Source of the DNA: Sphingobium xanthum
GTDB taxonomy: Bacteria; Pseudomonadota; Alphaproteobacteria; Sphingomonadales; Sphingomonadaceae
DNA: 64,000 bases
Direction: 5' to 3'
Assembly: GCF_019737615.1 (NCBI RefSeq)
Contig: NZ_JAHKKS010000003.1
Span: forward strand, 100,001 to 164,000
How positions within the stretch are numbered: position 1 is the stretch's first letter; every line of letters starts with the position of its first letter. Made by a program: the position numbers and the translations under genes. The notes under the pieces are model-generated. The model did no database searches. It was not told the DNA's origin and saw only the letters and a list, made by a program, of their open reading frames with translations. Shown piece by piece: positions 56,064 through 64,000 of the stretch.

Positions 56064-57800
56064 TCAGCGTGCCGGCTCAGCGATAGCGCGCCCTTCGCGC
56101 CGGGGATCATAGCCACCGTCGAACCGGCCGCCTTCGCGGATCATGACGCCATGGACGCCCGAGTCTTCGCCTTGGCCGGGGCGAAGCTCGACACCGCGCT
56201 CCTTCAGGCCCGCGACGATCTCCGGCGCGAATTTGCCGACCTCGCCCTGGAAGGAGGGGCCGCGTGCCACAAGGTTGGGCAGCGCCAGCGCTTCCTGAAC
56301 CGGCATCTTCCAATCGACCGCGGCAACCAAGGATTTGCCGACGAAGGCGAGAATCGAATTGCCGCCCGCCGAGCCGAACGCACCGGCGAACTTGCCCTGC
56401 GCATCGATGAGCACCAGCGGGATCATCGAGGAACGCGGACGCTTGCCCGGCGCGACGGCATTGGCGGCAAGACGCCCTCCGGCATCGCGCGCGACGAACG
56501 AGAAGTCGGTAAGCTGATTGTTGAGGAAGAAGCCGTCGACCATGCGGCCGGTGCCGAAGATGGATTCGACGGTCGTCGTCATCGAGACGACATTGCCCTG
56601 CGCATCGCCGACGATGAAATGCGAGGTGCCGCCCGGCTCCAGCGTGGCATCGGCGGCGGCCAGCGCCGCGCCCGGCGGTGTGCCGGCGACGGGCGCCGGC
56701 CCGGCGGTTGCGCCGATGAGCTTGGCGCGATCCGCGACATAGGCGGGATCGAGCAGGCCAGCGACCGGCACCTGCGCAAAGGCCGGATCGCCGACATAAC
56801 GGTCCCGATCCGCATACATGAGGCGGCTCGCCTCGCCGAAGAGATACCAGGCCTGTGGATCGGCCGGGCCGCGCTTGTCGATATCGGTGCGTTCGAGCAG
56901 CGCCAGCAGCTCGAGAAAGCCCACACCGCTCGACGGCGGCGGCGGCACGCAGACCTGATAGACGCGATAGGGCCGACACAGCGCCTGGCGCCTGACCGGC
57001 TGATAGGCGGCGAGATCGGCGAGCGTCATCGTGCCGGCATGCGGGCCGGCACCGACCTTCGCGACGATCCGCTGCGCCGTCTCGCCCTTGTAGAGCGCAT
57101 CGGGCCCTTGCACGGCGAGACGCTTGAGGAAATCGGCATAAGGCGCGTTCACCAGCCGGTCGCCCGGCTTCTTCATCGTGCCGTCTGGATGCGAGAAATA
57201 GGCCTTGGCATCTGGCTGGCTGATCTGGGGGAAGCTGCCGCCCAGAAAGCGGCCGAGGCGCGGCGTGATGACGAAGCCCTCGCGCGCGACACGCTGGGCA
57301 TCGTCGAACAGGCTGTTCCAGGGCAGCTTGCCGCGCTCGGCATGCGCCACGCCGAGCATCTTGACCGCGCCCGGCACGCCGGTCGCCCGGCCGCTCACCA
57401 CGGCCTGACCGAAGGGAAGCGGCTTGCCATTCTCATCGTAGAACAAGGTTTCGGTTGCACCGGCCGGCGCCACTTCCCGCCCGTCATAGACCATGACCTT
57501 GCCGCTGGCCCCGTCGAAATAGGTCATGAAGGCGCCGCCGCCGAGGCCGGAGCTTTGCGGCTCGACCAGCGAGAGCATCGCCTGCACGGCCACGGCCGCA
57601 TCGACCGCGCTGCCGCCGCGCCGCAGGACCGCAAGGCCGGCCTCCACCGCGAGCGGATTGGCGGCGACCACGAAATATTGCTTCGGCGCCGCTGCGGGCA
57701 CGGTCGAGGCGGCACTCTGCGGCGCCGTGCCAGCACCGGCTCCGCACGCGCCCAGCGCCAGGACAAGCAGCATCGCTACGAAAGGACGGATGAGCGTCAT
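56064..57800 (-). CDS. ggt: Gamma-glutamyltransferase, lipoprotein form
   Basis: Cleaves the gamma-glutamyl bond of glutathione and its conjugates. 578 residues, made as one chain that cuts itself at the Thr of GGTSHFIVGDAQGNVVSMTT to free the catalytic nucleophile. Other landmarks are ANPLAVEAGLAVLRRGGSAV, EPQSSGLGGGAFM and the C-terminal FGSAGGNSI. The signal ends in VLALGAC, so Cys19 should be lipidated and the enzyme anchored in the periplasm or outer membrane. ATG 57798-57800 follows AGGGGAT. Its products link in principle to the 5-oxoprolinase locus at 37.5 kb. Confidence 0.93.
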   Translation of the reverse strand: MTLIRPFVAMLLVLALGACGAGAGTAPQSAASTVPAAAPKQYFVVAANPLAVEAGLAVLRRGGSAVDAAVAVQAMLSLVEPQSSGLGGGAFMTYFDGASGKVMVYDGREVAPAGATETLFYDENGKPLPFGQAVVSGRATGVPGAVKMLGVAHAERGKLPWNSLFDDAQRVAREGFVITPRLGRFLGGSFPQISQPDAKAYFSHPDGTMKKPGDRLVNAPYADFLKRLAVQGPDALYKGETAQRIVAKVGAGPHAGTMTLADLAAYQPVRRQALCRPYRVYQVCVPPPPSSGVGFLELLALLERTDIDKRGPADPQAWYLFGEASRLMYADRDRYVGDPAFAQVPVAGLLDPAYVADRAKLIGATAGPAPVAGTPPGAALAAADATLEPGGTSHFIVGDAQGNVVSMTTTVESIFGTGRMVDGFFLNNQLTDFSFVARDAGGRLAANAVAPGKRPRSSMIPLVLIDAQGKFAGAFGSAGGNSILAFVGKSLVAAVDWKMPVQEALALPNLVARGPSFQGEVGKFAPEIVAGLKERGVELRPGQGEDSGVHGVMIREGGRFDGGYDPRREGRAIAEPAR

Positions 57801-57912
57801 GATATCCCCTGTGTGGAAATGCGCCGCGGTTCCGGCGTCCTGGCCCGACAGTGCGATGTCAGCCGAGCAAGTGCAAGGGGCCAAGACAATGCACTGATGA
57901 CGCACCATGCGG

Positions 57913-58260
57913 TCAAAGCTTGGCGAAAGCCGCCCGCAGATCGACGAGATTATACGGCTTGGCCGTCGTCGGCACGCCGGCGAACGCATCGGGATGCAGC
58001 GCGTCGCCATAGCCGGTCGCGAAGATGAACGGCACGCCGCGCGCGGCCAGCAGCGCCGCCAGCGGATAGCTGTCCCGACCTTGCAGATTCACGTCGAGAA
58101 TGGCCGCGTCGATCGCCATCGAATCCAGCAGCGCCTCGGCCTGATCGATCGTCTCGGCCACCAGCGCCAGGGCACCGCAGCTTTCGAGCAAGTCCTCAAG
58201 CACGAGGGAAATGACCGGCTCGTCCTCGACGGCAAGAATCGTAAGACCTTCCAGCTTCAT
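57913..58260 (-). CDS. Single-domain response regulator
   Basis: 115 residues, a lone receiver domain. The acidic pocket is VEDEP, the phosphoacceptor Asp56 lies in AAILDVNL, Thr/Ser in FIFATGYG, and Lys101 in TTAKPY. There is no output domain, so it must act by protein contact, as a phosphate sink or by feeding a further regulator. ATG 58260 overlaps the stop of the HWE kinase as ATGA, so the two form a pair. Confidence 0.94.
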   Translation of the reverse strand: MKLEGLTILAVEDEPVISLVLEDLLESCGALALVAETIDQAEALLDSMAIDAAILDVNLQGRDSYPLAALLAARGVPFIFATGYGDALHPDAFAGVPTTAKPYNLVDLRAAFAKL

Positions 58261-59714
58261 GCGCGCACCTTGGGCAATGTCGCGGTGATCGTACACCGGA
58301 GGCCTTCGGGCGCGAAATCGAACGTCACATTTCCTCGCCGATCACTGGAGATACCGCGCTGGACGAGGCGCGTTCCAAAACCGTGCCGGGTCGGCGGCGT
58401 GACGGACGGCCCGTCGCGTTCGACCCATTTCATGATCAATGCGACGCGATCCTCCTCGTCTTCGATGGTCCAGACCACATCGATCCTGCCCGTGTCGTTC
58501 GAAAGCGCTCCATATTTAATCGCATTCGTGCTGAGCTCGTGAACGAGCATGGCGAGCGACAGGGCGGCCTGAGGCTGGAGCGTGAAATCCGCGCCGGAAA
58601 CATGAACGCGCGCGAGACTCGATCCGGCCGTGGCGCCGATCGCGGTGCGGACGGTCTCGATGAGGCTCGCCGCTTGCCAGTTGCTGGCGGTCAGCAGCCC
58701 ATGCGCCGCCGCCAGCGCATTGAGCCGCGCATCGAACACGCCAAGAGCCGCGCCGGCACCCGCGACATCCTTGAACGTCTGCAGCGACAGACCCTGGACG
58801 ACGGCCAGCGTGTTCTTCACGCGGTGATTGAGTTCGTTGATGAGCAGCTTCTGGCGCTCTTCCGCCTCGACTTCCTCGGTGACATCATGCCCCTGGACGA
58901 ACACGGCCGTGGGGCGACCGTCATTGCCGATGATCGGCTGATAGATGAAATCGAGATACCGCTCCTCGATCGCATTCCCCTCGGCATTGCGCAGCATGAC
59001 CTTGGCGTGGCGCCCGACATAGGGCTCACCGGTTCGCATCACCTCATCGAGGAGCGTGATGAAGCCCTGCTCGACCACTTCGGGCAGGGCTTCTGCAATC
59101 GTCTTGCCGATCACGTCGCGCCCGGCGACAAGCCGCGAATAGGCGCGGTTCGCGATCTGGAACCGGTGTTCCGGCCCAGTCGTGACCGCGGCAAAGCCGG
59201 GCGCCTGTTCGAGCAAGCTCCGCAGCTGCTCGGTCTCTTCCGCAAGATCGAGATTGCGCGCCTGCACGGCATGCGCGCGCCGGACGATGCCCATCTCGTC
59301 GCGCACCATTTCGTCTCGCAACGCGCGCAGGTCGTGCAGCTCGGTCACGTCCACCGTGTGCTGCAATATATAGCGCACGGCGCCGTCCGGGGCCTTGAGG
59401 GGTGTATGGGTGGCGCTCCAGTAGCGTGCGTCCAGACCGCCGTCGGGCCTGGAGATGTCATAGCGGATCAGCGCCAACTCATCGACCTCGCCGGTCGATA
59501 ACACGCGCCGGAGCGAGCCCTCCAGCAGCCTGTGGCTCTCCGAATCCGGTGCGCTGGGAAATGCTTCGAATATGCCCTTGCCCACAAGTTCCGCGCGATC
59601 GCGCATTGTCGTGCGCAGATAAGCCTCGTTCATCCAGACGAGCCTCAGCTCCCGATCGAGCAGGACATAGGGATTTGGAGATTTTGCGAGGAGCGCCTCG
59701 AAATCGACTGGCAC
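58257..59714 (-). CDS. PAS-PAS HWE-family sensor histidine kinase
   Basis: 485 residues, soluble. The first PAS domain covers about 8-125 (NPYVLLDRELRLVWMNEAYL), with a PAC-like end; the second covers about 168-282 (FAAVTTGPEHRFQIANRAYS). The phosphoacceptor His297 is in NELNHRVKNTLAVVQGL, followed by ATPase motifs HELSTNAIKYGALSN and the WVE triad (KWVERDG) that names the HWE family. HWE kinases in this class often respond to light, redox or general stress. It is co-transcribed with the single-domain receiver. Confidence 0.94.
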   Translation of the reverse strand: MPVDFEALLAKSPNPYVLLDRELRLVWMNEAYLRTTMRDRAELVGKGIFEAFPSAPDSESHRLLEGSLRRVLSTGEVDELALIRYDISRPDGGLDARYWSATHTPLKAPDGAVRYILQHTVDVTELHDLRALRDEMVRDEMGIVRRAHAVQARNLDLAEETEQLRSLLEQAPGFAAVTTGPEHRFQIANRAYSRLVAGRDVIGKTIAEALPEVVEQGFITLLDEVMRTGEPYVGRHAKVMLRNAEGNAIEERYLDFIYQPIIGNDGRPTAVFVQGHDVTEEVEAEERQKLLINELNHRVKNTLAVVQGLSLQTFKDVAGAGAALGVFDARLNALAAAHGLLTASNWQAASLIETVRTAIGATAGSSLARVHVSGADFTLQPQAALSLAMLVHELSTNAIKYGALSNDTGRIDVVWTIEDEEDRVALIMKWVERDGPSVTPPTRHGFGTRLVQRGISSDRRGNVTFDFAPEGLRCTITATLPKVRA

Positions 59715-59913
59715 GACCTCACCCTTCCCTGAAATGAGAGGTCCATACTCCCCGCCGCGAAGAATGGAAGCTGCCTCTCACGCTGTCAACAAGTCACGAA
59801 ACGCAGGAAAGCGCGCGACGTTGCAACCAGGATAGCCCTTAGGGAATTGCAGCCCTATAGAGGCTGGTTCAAACGCCGCAGACGACGGCGCTATCGCATG
59901 ATGGAGAGCCTGT

Positions 59914-61719
59914 TTGCGCGCGTTCGAGCATTTCCAGAGCCTCACGGCCATGTTTTTCGCACGAGCGGCGGAACGGGACGAGCGGCCGTTCCTTTGGAGC
60001 AAGCAGGGCGCCAACTGGCAATCGATCAGCTGGGCCGAGGCGGCGCGGCGGGTCGCGGCTCTGGCGCGGGCGCTGACCGAACTCGGCGTGCAGCCCGGCG
60101 ACCGGGTGATGCTCGTCTCCGAGAACCGGCCGGAATTCTGCCTCGCCGATCTCGCGATCATGACGGCGGGCGCGATCACCGTGCCGACCTACACGACCAA
60201 CACGACACGCGATCACGAGCATATCATCGCCAATAGCGGCGCGCGGGCGGTCATCTTCTCGACCGCCAAGATCGCCAAGGCACTGTTGCCCGCCGTCGTG
60301 CGCTCGCCCATCCATCTCGCGATCAGCATGGAGCCGCTCGGTTCGATGCAGAACTCGACCGTGCAGATCTGCGACTGGGACACGCTGATCGCCGAGCATC
60401 CGGCCGATCCCGCCCAAGCCGCCGCCGCGCTGACCGCGACGCGCGAGGACATAGCCTGCCTCATCTACACCAGCGGCACCGGCGGCGCGCCGCGCGGCGT
60501 CATGCTCCACCACGGCTCGATCCTGTGCAATGTAGAAGGCTGCATGGACGTCATCGTCGGCGATTTCGGCTGGGGCGAGGAAGTGTTCCTCTCCTTCCTG
60601 CCGATCAGCCACGCCTATGAGCATAGTGGCGGGCAATTCCTGCCGATCGCTCTCGGCGGCCAGATCTATTATGCCGAAAGCCTGGAGAAGCTGGCCGCGA
60701 ACATCGCCGAGACGCGGCCGACCTTCATGGTCGTGGTGCCGCGCCTGTTCGAGCTGCTGCGCACGCGCGTCTCGAAGGCCATCGAGAAGCAGGGGAAGAT
60801 GCCGACATGGCTGCTGGAGCAGACGCAGCGCCTCGGCGCCAAGCGCTATGCCAATGGCGGCAAGCTGCCGGTCTGGGACTGGCCGCTCCAGGCGCTGCTC
60901 GACCGCACGATCGTGCCCAAGATGCGCGACCGGTTTGGCGGGCGGATGAAGGCGCTGGTCTCGGGCGGTGCCCCGCTCAATCCCGATGTCGGCACGTTTT
61001 TCGACGCGCTCGGCCTCACCTTGCTGCAGGGCTATGGCCAGACCGAGGCGGGGCCGGTGATCAGCTGCAACCGGCCCTCCGCGGGCCTGCGCATGGACAC
61101 CGTCGGCCCGCCGCTCAAGAATGTCGAGATCCGGATCGCTGACGATGGCGAAATCCTCGTGCGCGGCGAGCTGGTGATGAAAGGCTATTGGAACAACCCG
61201 GCCGAGACCGCGAAGGCGCTCCAGAATGGCTGGCTGCACACCGGCGACATCGGCGAGTTCGACGAGAAGGGCCGGCTCAAGATCACGGACCGCAAGAAGG
61301 ACCTGATCGTGAACGACAAGGGCGACAATGTCGCGCCCGCCAAGCTCGAAGGCATGCTGACCCTGCAGCCGGCGATCGGCCAGGTGATGGTCTATGGCGA
61401 CCGGCGGCCCCACATCGTCGGGCTGATCGTGCCGGACCCGGAATGGATGAAGGAATGGGCGGCCGCCAATGGCAAGGAGGTCGACCTCGACACCCTGCGG
61501 CACGACACCGGCTTCCTTGCCGCGATCCGTGCCGCTGTCGATCGGGTCAATGCCGATCTCTCGGTAATCGAGAAAGTCCGCCGCTTCGCGCTGGCCGACG
61601 AGCCCTTCACCATCGACAACGAGATGCTGACGCCCAAGCAGTCGATCCGCCGGCATATCATCCGCGCCAGATATCAGGACCGGCTCGACGCGCTCTATGG
61701 TGCGCGGGCGGAGGACTGA
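59914..61719 (+). CDS. AMP-dependent acyl-CoA synthetase (long-chain type)
   Basis: Activates a fatty or other carboxylic acid to acyl-AMP and then acyl-CoA. 601 residues with the ATP loop LIYTSGTGGAPRGVML, FLPISHAYEH, QGYGQTEAGPVISC, and the adenylation motif GWLHTGDIGEFDEKGRLKIT followed by DRKKDLI. The catalytic C-terminal Lys lies near TPKQSIRR. Close in style to FadD15-type synthetases. I use TTG 59914 with GGAGAG six bases upstream; ATG 59950 (MFFARAAERDERP) is the next choice. It is monocistronic. Confidence 0.93.
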   Translation: MRAFEHFQSLTAMFFARAAERDERPFLWSKQGANWQSISWAEAARRVAALARALTELGVQPGDRVMLVSENRPEFCLADLAIMTAGAITVPTYTTNTTRDHEHIIANSGARAVIFSTAKIAKALLPAVVRSPIHLAISMEPLGSMQNSTVQICDWDTLIAEHPADPAQAAAALTATREDIACLIYTSGTGGAPRGVMLHHGSILCNVEGCMDVIVGDFGWGEEVFLSFLPISHAYEHSGGQFLPIALGGQIYYAESLEKLAANIAETRPTFMVVVPRLFELLRTRVSKAIEKQGKMPTWLLEQTQRLGAKRYANGGKLPVWDWPLQALLDRTIVPKMRDRFGGRMKALVSGGAPLNPDVGTFFDALGLTLLQGYGQTEAGPVISCNRPSAGLRMDTVGPPLKNVEIRIADDGEILVRGELVMKGYWNNPAETAKALQNGWLHTGDIGEFDEKGRLKITDRKKDLIVNDKGDNVAPAKLEGMLTLQPAIGQVMVYGDRRPHIVGLIVPDPEWMKEWAAANGKEVDLDTLRHDTGFLAAIRAAVDRVNADLSVIEKVRRFALADEPFTIDNEMLTPKQSIRRHIIRARYQDRLDALYGARAED

Positions 61720-61769
61720 ACCGCATCTATAGTCACGATGTCGAACGGGTGCGCCTCATCCACCCTCTT

Positions 61770-61798
61770 CGTCGTGCTGAACTTGTTTCAGCATGACG
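61770..61798. repeat. Short sphingomonad-type palindrome
   Basis: CGTCGTGCTGAA (61770-61781) and TTCAGCATGACG (61787-61798) are inverted copies with one mismatch and a 5-base loop (CTTGT). The TGCTGAACTTGTTTCAGCA form is widespread between genes in this order. It lies between convergent genes. Confidence 0.65.
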
Positions 61799-61833
61799 GT
61801 TTCCGGGTGAGGCGCGCTCAAATCTACCCGACC

Positions 61834-62250
61834 TTACTTCCCCGCCGTCCGGTACGGCACGAAATCGCCGAACGCGCAGGCGCCGCTCATCATGCCGGTC
61901 GGCAGATGGACCGAGCGCGCCATGTCGCCCCGGCAATATTGGCTGGAGGTGGTGCGATTGAGCACCAGCGCATCCCCGGCGGACAGGCCATTGCAACCGC
62001 CCTGCAGATCGGCCTTGTAGACCAGATCCTTGTTCACGCGGTACAGCACCGTGTTGTTGCCGATCACGCGCAGGGCATCGTTCCTGTAGGAGGGGATGCA
62101 GGAGACCGGCTGGCCGGCCACCTTGCCCTCCAGCGCCTTCGCCAGTTCCGCCGTCTCGCGCGCGCTCAACTGGCGCTCGACAGGCGCACCCTGGGTGCAG
62201 GCGCTCGCCAGCGGCAGCAGCGCCAGGGCGAGACTATATTTCCTCATCAT
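61834..62250 (-). CDS. Small Cys-rich lipoprotein, paralogue of the exported protein at 10.7 kb
   Basis: 138 residues. The lipobox LPLASAC marks a lipoprotein. The mature part has four further cysteines (VSCIPSYR, QGGCNGLS, SQYCRGD and SGACAFGD). The pattern LEGKVAGQPVSCI, TTSSQYC and FVPYR is shared with the product of 10656-11084, which has only two cysteines. I start at ATG 62250, six bases after GGAG; the frame upstream starts with GTG. Function unknown. Confidence 0.8.
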   Translation of the reverse strand: MMRKYSLALALLPLASACTQGAPVERQLSARETAELAKALEGKVAGQPVSCIPSYRNDALRVIGNNTVLYRVNKDLVYKADLQGGCNGLSAGDALVLNRTTSSQYCRGDMARSVHLPTGMMSGACAFGDFVPYRTAGK

Positions 62251-62740
62251 CGTCACTCCTTTCACCCCCCTCCCCGCTTCTCATGTCCAGACTAGCAGCT
62301 TTCGCCCGCTCTCGCATCCTTCTGACGATGCTGCGCCGCCTTTCCCTTGGTGGCCTGCAACAGCGGCAAAGTTCACCTTATTGGGAGCGAAAATGACTCC
62401 TTTTTTTGCGGCGGCGGCCCAAATCCTGTTACGCTTTTCGGATACTTAGCCTCTTAACTTCTCCATGTTCGCGCGTATGCGCCATGGAGAAACGCGCAAA
62501 AGTCCGCTCCCGGCCGCAGGGAGGCGCGCAAATCTTCCAGATTGTCGGACGATGAGAAGGAGCGGCGTCGCGTGACATGACCTGCGTCAGCCGGCGAGGC
62601 TGCCATGCGGCCGCCATGTAGGACAGGATTTTTGCAAGGCCGACGATTTCGGTCGCGGACAGGCGCCATCAAAGCTACACAAGTGTATCTGTTGCCCGAT
62701 GCGCTTGCGCGCCGGGACAGACCATCACCGGAGGATGCCC
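62251..62740. other. Divergent intergenic region between the small lipoprotein and the eighth SnoaL-like gene
   Basis: 490 bases without a convincing gene. The stretch 62360-62460 is less GC-rich (TTCACCTTATTGGGAGCG, CTCCTTTTTTTGCGG, TTACGCTTTTCGGATACTTA) and could hold promoters for either side. GTACGCG/CGCG type hairpins are short and unremarkable. I see no RNA gene. Confidence 0.45.
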
Positions 62741-63295
62741 ATGAGCGAACCATCTCTCTCGATCGAGCAGCGGCTGCAAATCCTGGAGGACAAGGAAGCC
62801 ATTCGCCAGATCATCATCGACTATGCCTCGGCGCTCGATGAACAGGATGCCGATAGCTATGTCGGCCTGTTCGCGGACGATGGCGAATGGGCGATCGGCA
62901 GCATGATCCGCAAGGGCAAGGACGAGATCCGCGCGCTGGTCGATGGGCTGTTCCGCAGCAGGACGGAGGATTTGGTAAATCTGGAAAGCTTCGAGATCAC
63001 CTTCCATCCGCGCATCGAACTGAACGGCGACCGGGCGAAGATGCGCTCAGGCCATGTCGCCTTCCGCCGCGCGCCGGGCGGCAATCCGGTGCCCGTGCTG
63101 TTCGGCCGCTATGAGGACGAGTTCATCCGGGAGAACGGCACGTGGAAGATCCTGCGGCGCACCGACATACCGACGATCCCGACCGCAGAGGAATATGGCC
63201 CGGTGCTTCGCGCGCGGGGCCAGATACTGGATCAGAACATCAAGGCGGCGAGGGCGCGGGAGGCGGGCTGTATCCGCTTGAACGATAAGATTTGA
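62741..63295 (+). CDS. SnoaL/NTF2-like protein 8, solitary, cytoplasmic, altered active-site His
   Basis: 184 residues, no signal peptide. It clearly belongs to the array family of 27.6-31.3 kb (SLSIEQRLQILEDKEAIRQI, LFADDGEWAIGSMIRKGKDE, LFGRYEDEFIRENGTWKILR) and is closest to copies 2 and 4. Asp33 (SALDEQD) is kept, but the His position is Glu85 (ESFEITFHPRIEL), with a His four residues further at 89. I start at ATG 62741, six bases after GGAGG; ATG 62735 is too close. It stands alone, 31 kb from the array. Confidence 0.86.
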   Translation: MSEPSLSIEQRLQILEDKEAIRQIIIDYASALDEQDADSYVGLFADDGEWAIGSMIRKGKDEIRALVDGLFRSRTEDLVNLESFEITFHPRIELNGDRAKMRSGHVAFRRAPGGNPVPVLFGRYEDEFIRENGTWKILRRTDIPTIPTAEEYGPVLRARGQILDQNIKAARAREAGCIRLNDKI

Positions 63296-63336
63296 ATCTC
63301 CGCGGGCCGCACTTTCCGGCACGCGAAGAACGGCCG

Positions 63337-63828
63337 TCACTCCACTTGCGCTTCCAGTGGCGCGAATCGCGCGACGAGAGCCTGCGCGGCGGCAGCGACA
63401 TCCTGCCAGGTGAGGTCGAAACCGGCATCATTGCCATAATAGGGATCGATCACGGCGTGCCCTTCGCGCCCGGTCACGACATCGAGCAGGAGGCCAAGCC
63501 GCGCGGTGGCATCGGCCGGGCGCAAGGCGCGCAGTGCCGCCAGATTGTCCCGGTCCAGCGCGAAGATATGATCGAAGCGCGTGAAGTCCGCCGGCTCGAC
63601 CTGACGGGCCTGGTAGCGCGAGATATCGACGCCGTTGCGCAGCGCCACGGCCTGCGCCCGGGGGTCCGGGGCATCGCCGATATGCCAGTTTCCGGTACCG
63701 GCCGATTCCACCTCGATGTCGATGCCGGCCTCCTCCGCCGCGCGCCGGAGCGCCGCTTCCGCCAGCGGCGAACGACAGATGTTGCCGAGACAGACGAACA
63801 GGACGGCGGGTCGAAAGGATGTGGCCAT
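63337..63828 (-). CDS. Low-molecular-weight protein tyrosine phosphatase
   Basis: 163 residues, full length. The P-loop CX5R is FVCLGNICRSP (Cys13, Arg19), and the general acid Asp lies in VIDPYYG near residue 125. ESAGTGNWHIG and FALDRDN are typical of the family. In contrast to the short protein at 46211 this is a canonical enzyme, likely acting on protein phosphotyrosine or as an arsenate-reductase-like phosphatase. It converges with the eighth SnoaL-like gene after 41 bases. Confidence 0.95.
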   Translation of the reverse strand: MATSFRPAVLFVCLGNICRSPLAEAALRRAAEEAGIDIEVESAGTGNWHIGDAPDPRAQAVALRNGVDISRYQARQVEPADFTRFDHIFALDRDNLAALRALRPADATARLGLLLDVVTGREGHAVIDPYYGNDAGFDLTWQDVAAAAQALVARFAPLEAQVE

Positions 63829-63849
63829 GACGCCCGCTAGCAGCCCGGC

Positions 63850-64000
63850 ATGACACTGTCACGACGGGAACTCAGGCACGGTGGCATGCGTTCGACCAGT
63901 CGGGAGAGGTCATTCATCCAAAGCAGGGGAAGACCCATTATCGTTCTGTCTCGCCAGGGCCTCGACGCCCCCTATTTCGCCGATCCCGACACGATGAGCC
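63850..64000 (+). CDS. Start of an unidentified protein, cut by the window end
   Basis: A frame is open from ATG 63850 to the window edge, with a second ATG at 63886. The visible end reads RPIIVLSRQGLDAPYFADP, which looks like protein rather than noise, but the start is doubtful and only about 50 codons are visible. I cannot name a family. Confidence 0.3.
   Translation, partial: MTLSRRELRHGGMRSTSRERSFIQSRGRPIIVLSRQGLDAPYFADPDTMS

Overview
The window is GC-rich and gene-dense, and it looks like a chromosome segment of an alphaproteobacterium, most likely a sphingomonad. The evidence is the gene order hisS-prfA-prmC-DUF4167, a SUF-only iron-sulphur operon led by an Rrf2 regulator with a short SufD, two large TonB-dependent receptors, an HWE-type histidine kinase, an RNB nuclease without cold-shock domains, and several classes of palindromic intergenic repeat. 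I see no tRNA, rRNA, insertion sequence, prophage or CRISPR array.

Layout. 1-11.7 kb is mostly housekeeping: the end of a probable polysaccharide flippase, a CBS protein, DUF4167, prmC, prfA, hisS, a GFA-type zinc protein, a luciferase-like flavin oxidoreductase, an M61 peptidase and ppa. Palindromic repeats separate several of these genes. 11.9-14.5 kb is gyrB. 14.5-22.2 kb is an envelope-stress or efflux-type module: a MacB-like permease, its ATPase, an HlyD-like adaptor and a 73-residue membrane ORF, divergent from an NtrC-like regulator and its kinase. A good sigma-54 promoter and a perfect 16-bp palindrome lie between the two operons.

22.3-35.8 kb is the most unusual accessory region. 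It holds a TonB receptor, a probable 2-oxoglutarate-type oxygenase and an aldo/keto reductase on the minus strand. Divergent from these are seven consecutive genes of the SnoaL/NTF2-like fold (LinA and scytalone-dehydratase superfamily), six of them at ATGA overlaps or close spacing, then a YezD-like small protein, a second TonB receptor and a LysR regulator. An eighth member of the same family lies at 62.7 kb. I infer an uptake-plus-conversion locus for an unknown, probably hydrophobic or cyclic, substrate.

35.8-43.8 kb carries an RNB nuclease overlapping the LysR gene, then a fused 5-oxoprolinase/hydantoinase with DUF969, DUF979 and DUF2891, a likely 5-oxoproline uptake and hydrolysis unit. 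43.9-46.2 kb is a subtilisin-like lipoprotein with an autotransporter-like tail. 46.2-53.4 kb is the suf operon (Rrf2, sufB, two small exported proteins, sufC, a third small exported protein, sufD, sufS, sufT, sufA, a short LMW-PTP-like protein), nearly all overlapping. 53.8-64 kb holds an AraC regulator, pyrD, a lipoprotein gamma-glutamyltransferase, an HWE kinase with a single-domain response regulator, an acyl-CoA synthetase, a small lipoprotein paralogous to the exported protein at 10.7 kb, the eighth SnoaL-like gene and a canonical LMW-PTP.

All calls rest on reading the sequence and on remembered family knowledge; no database search was run.
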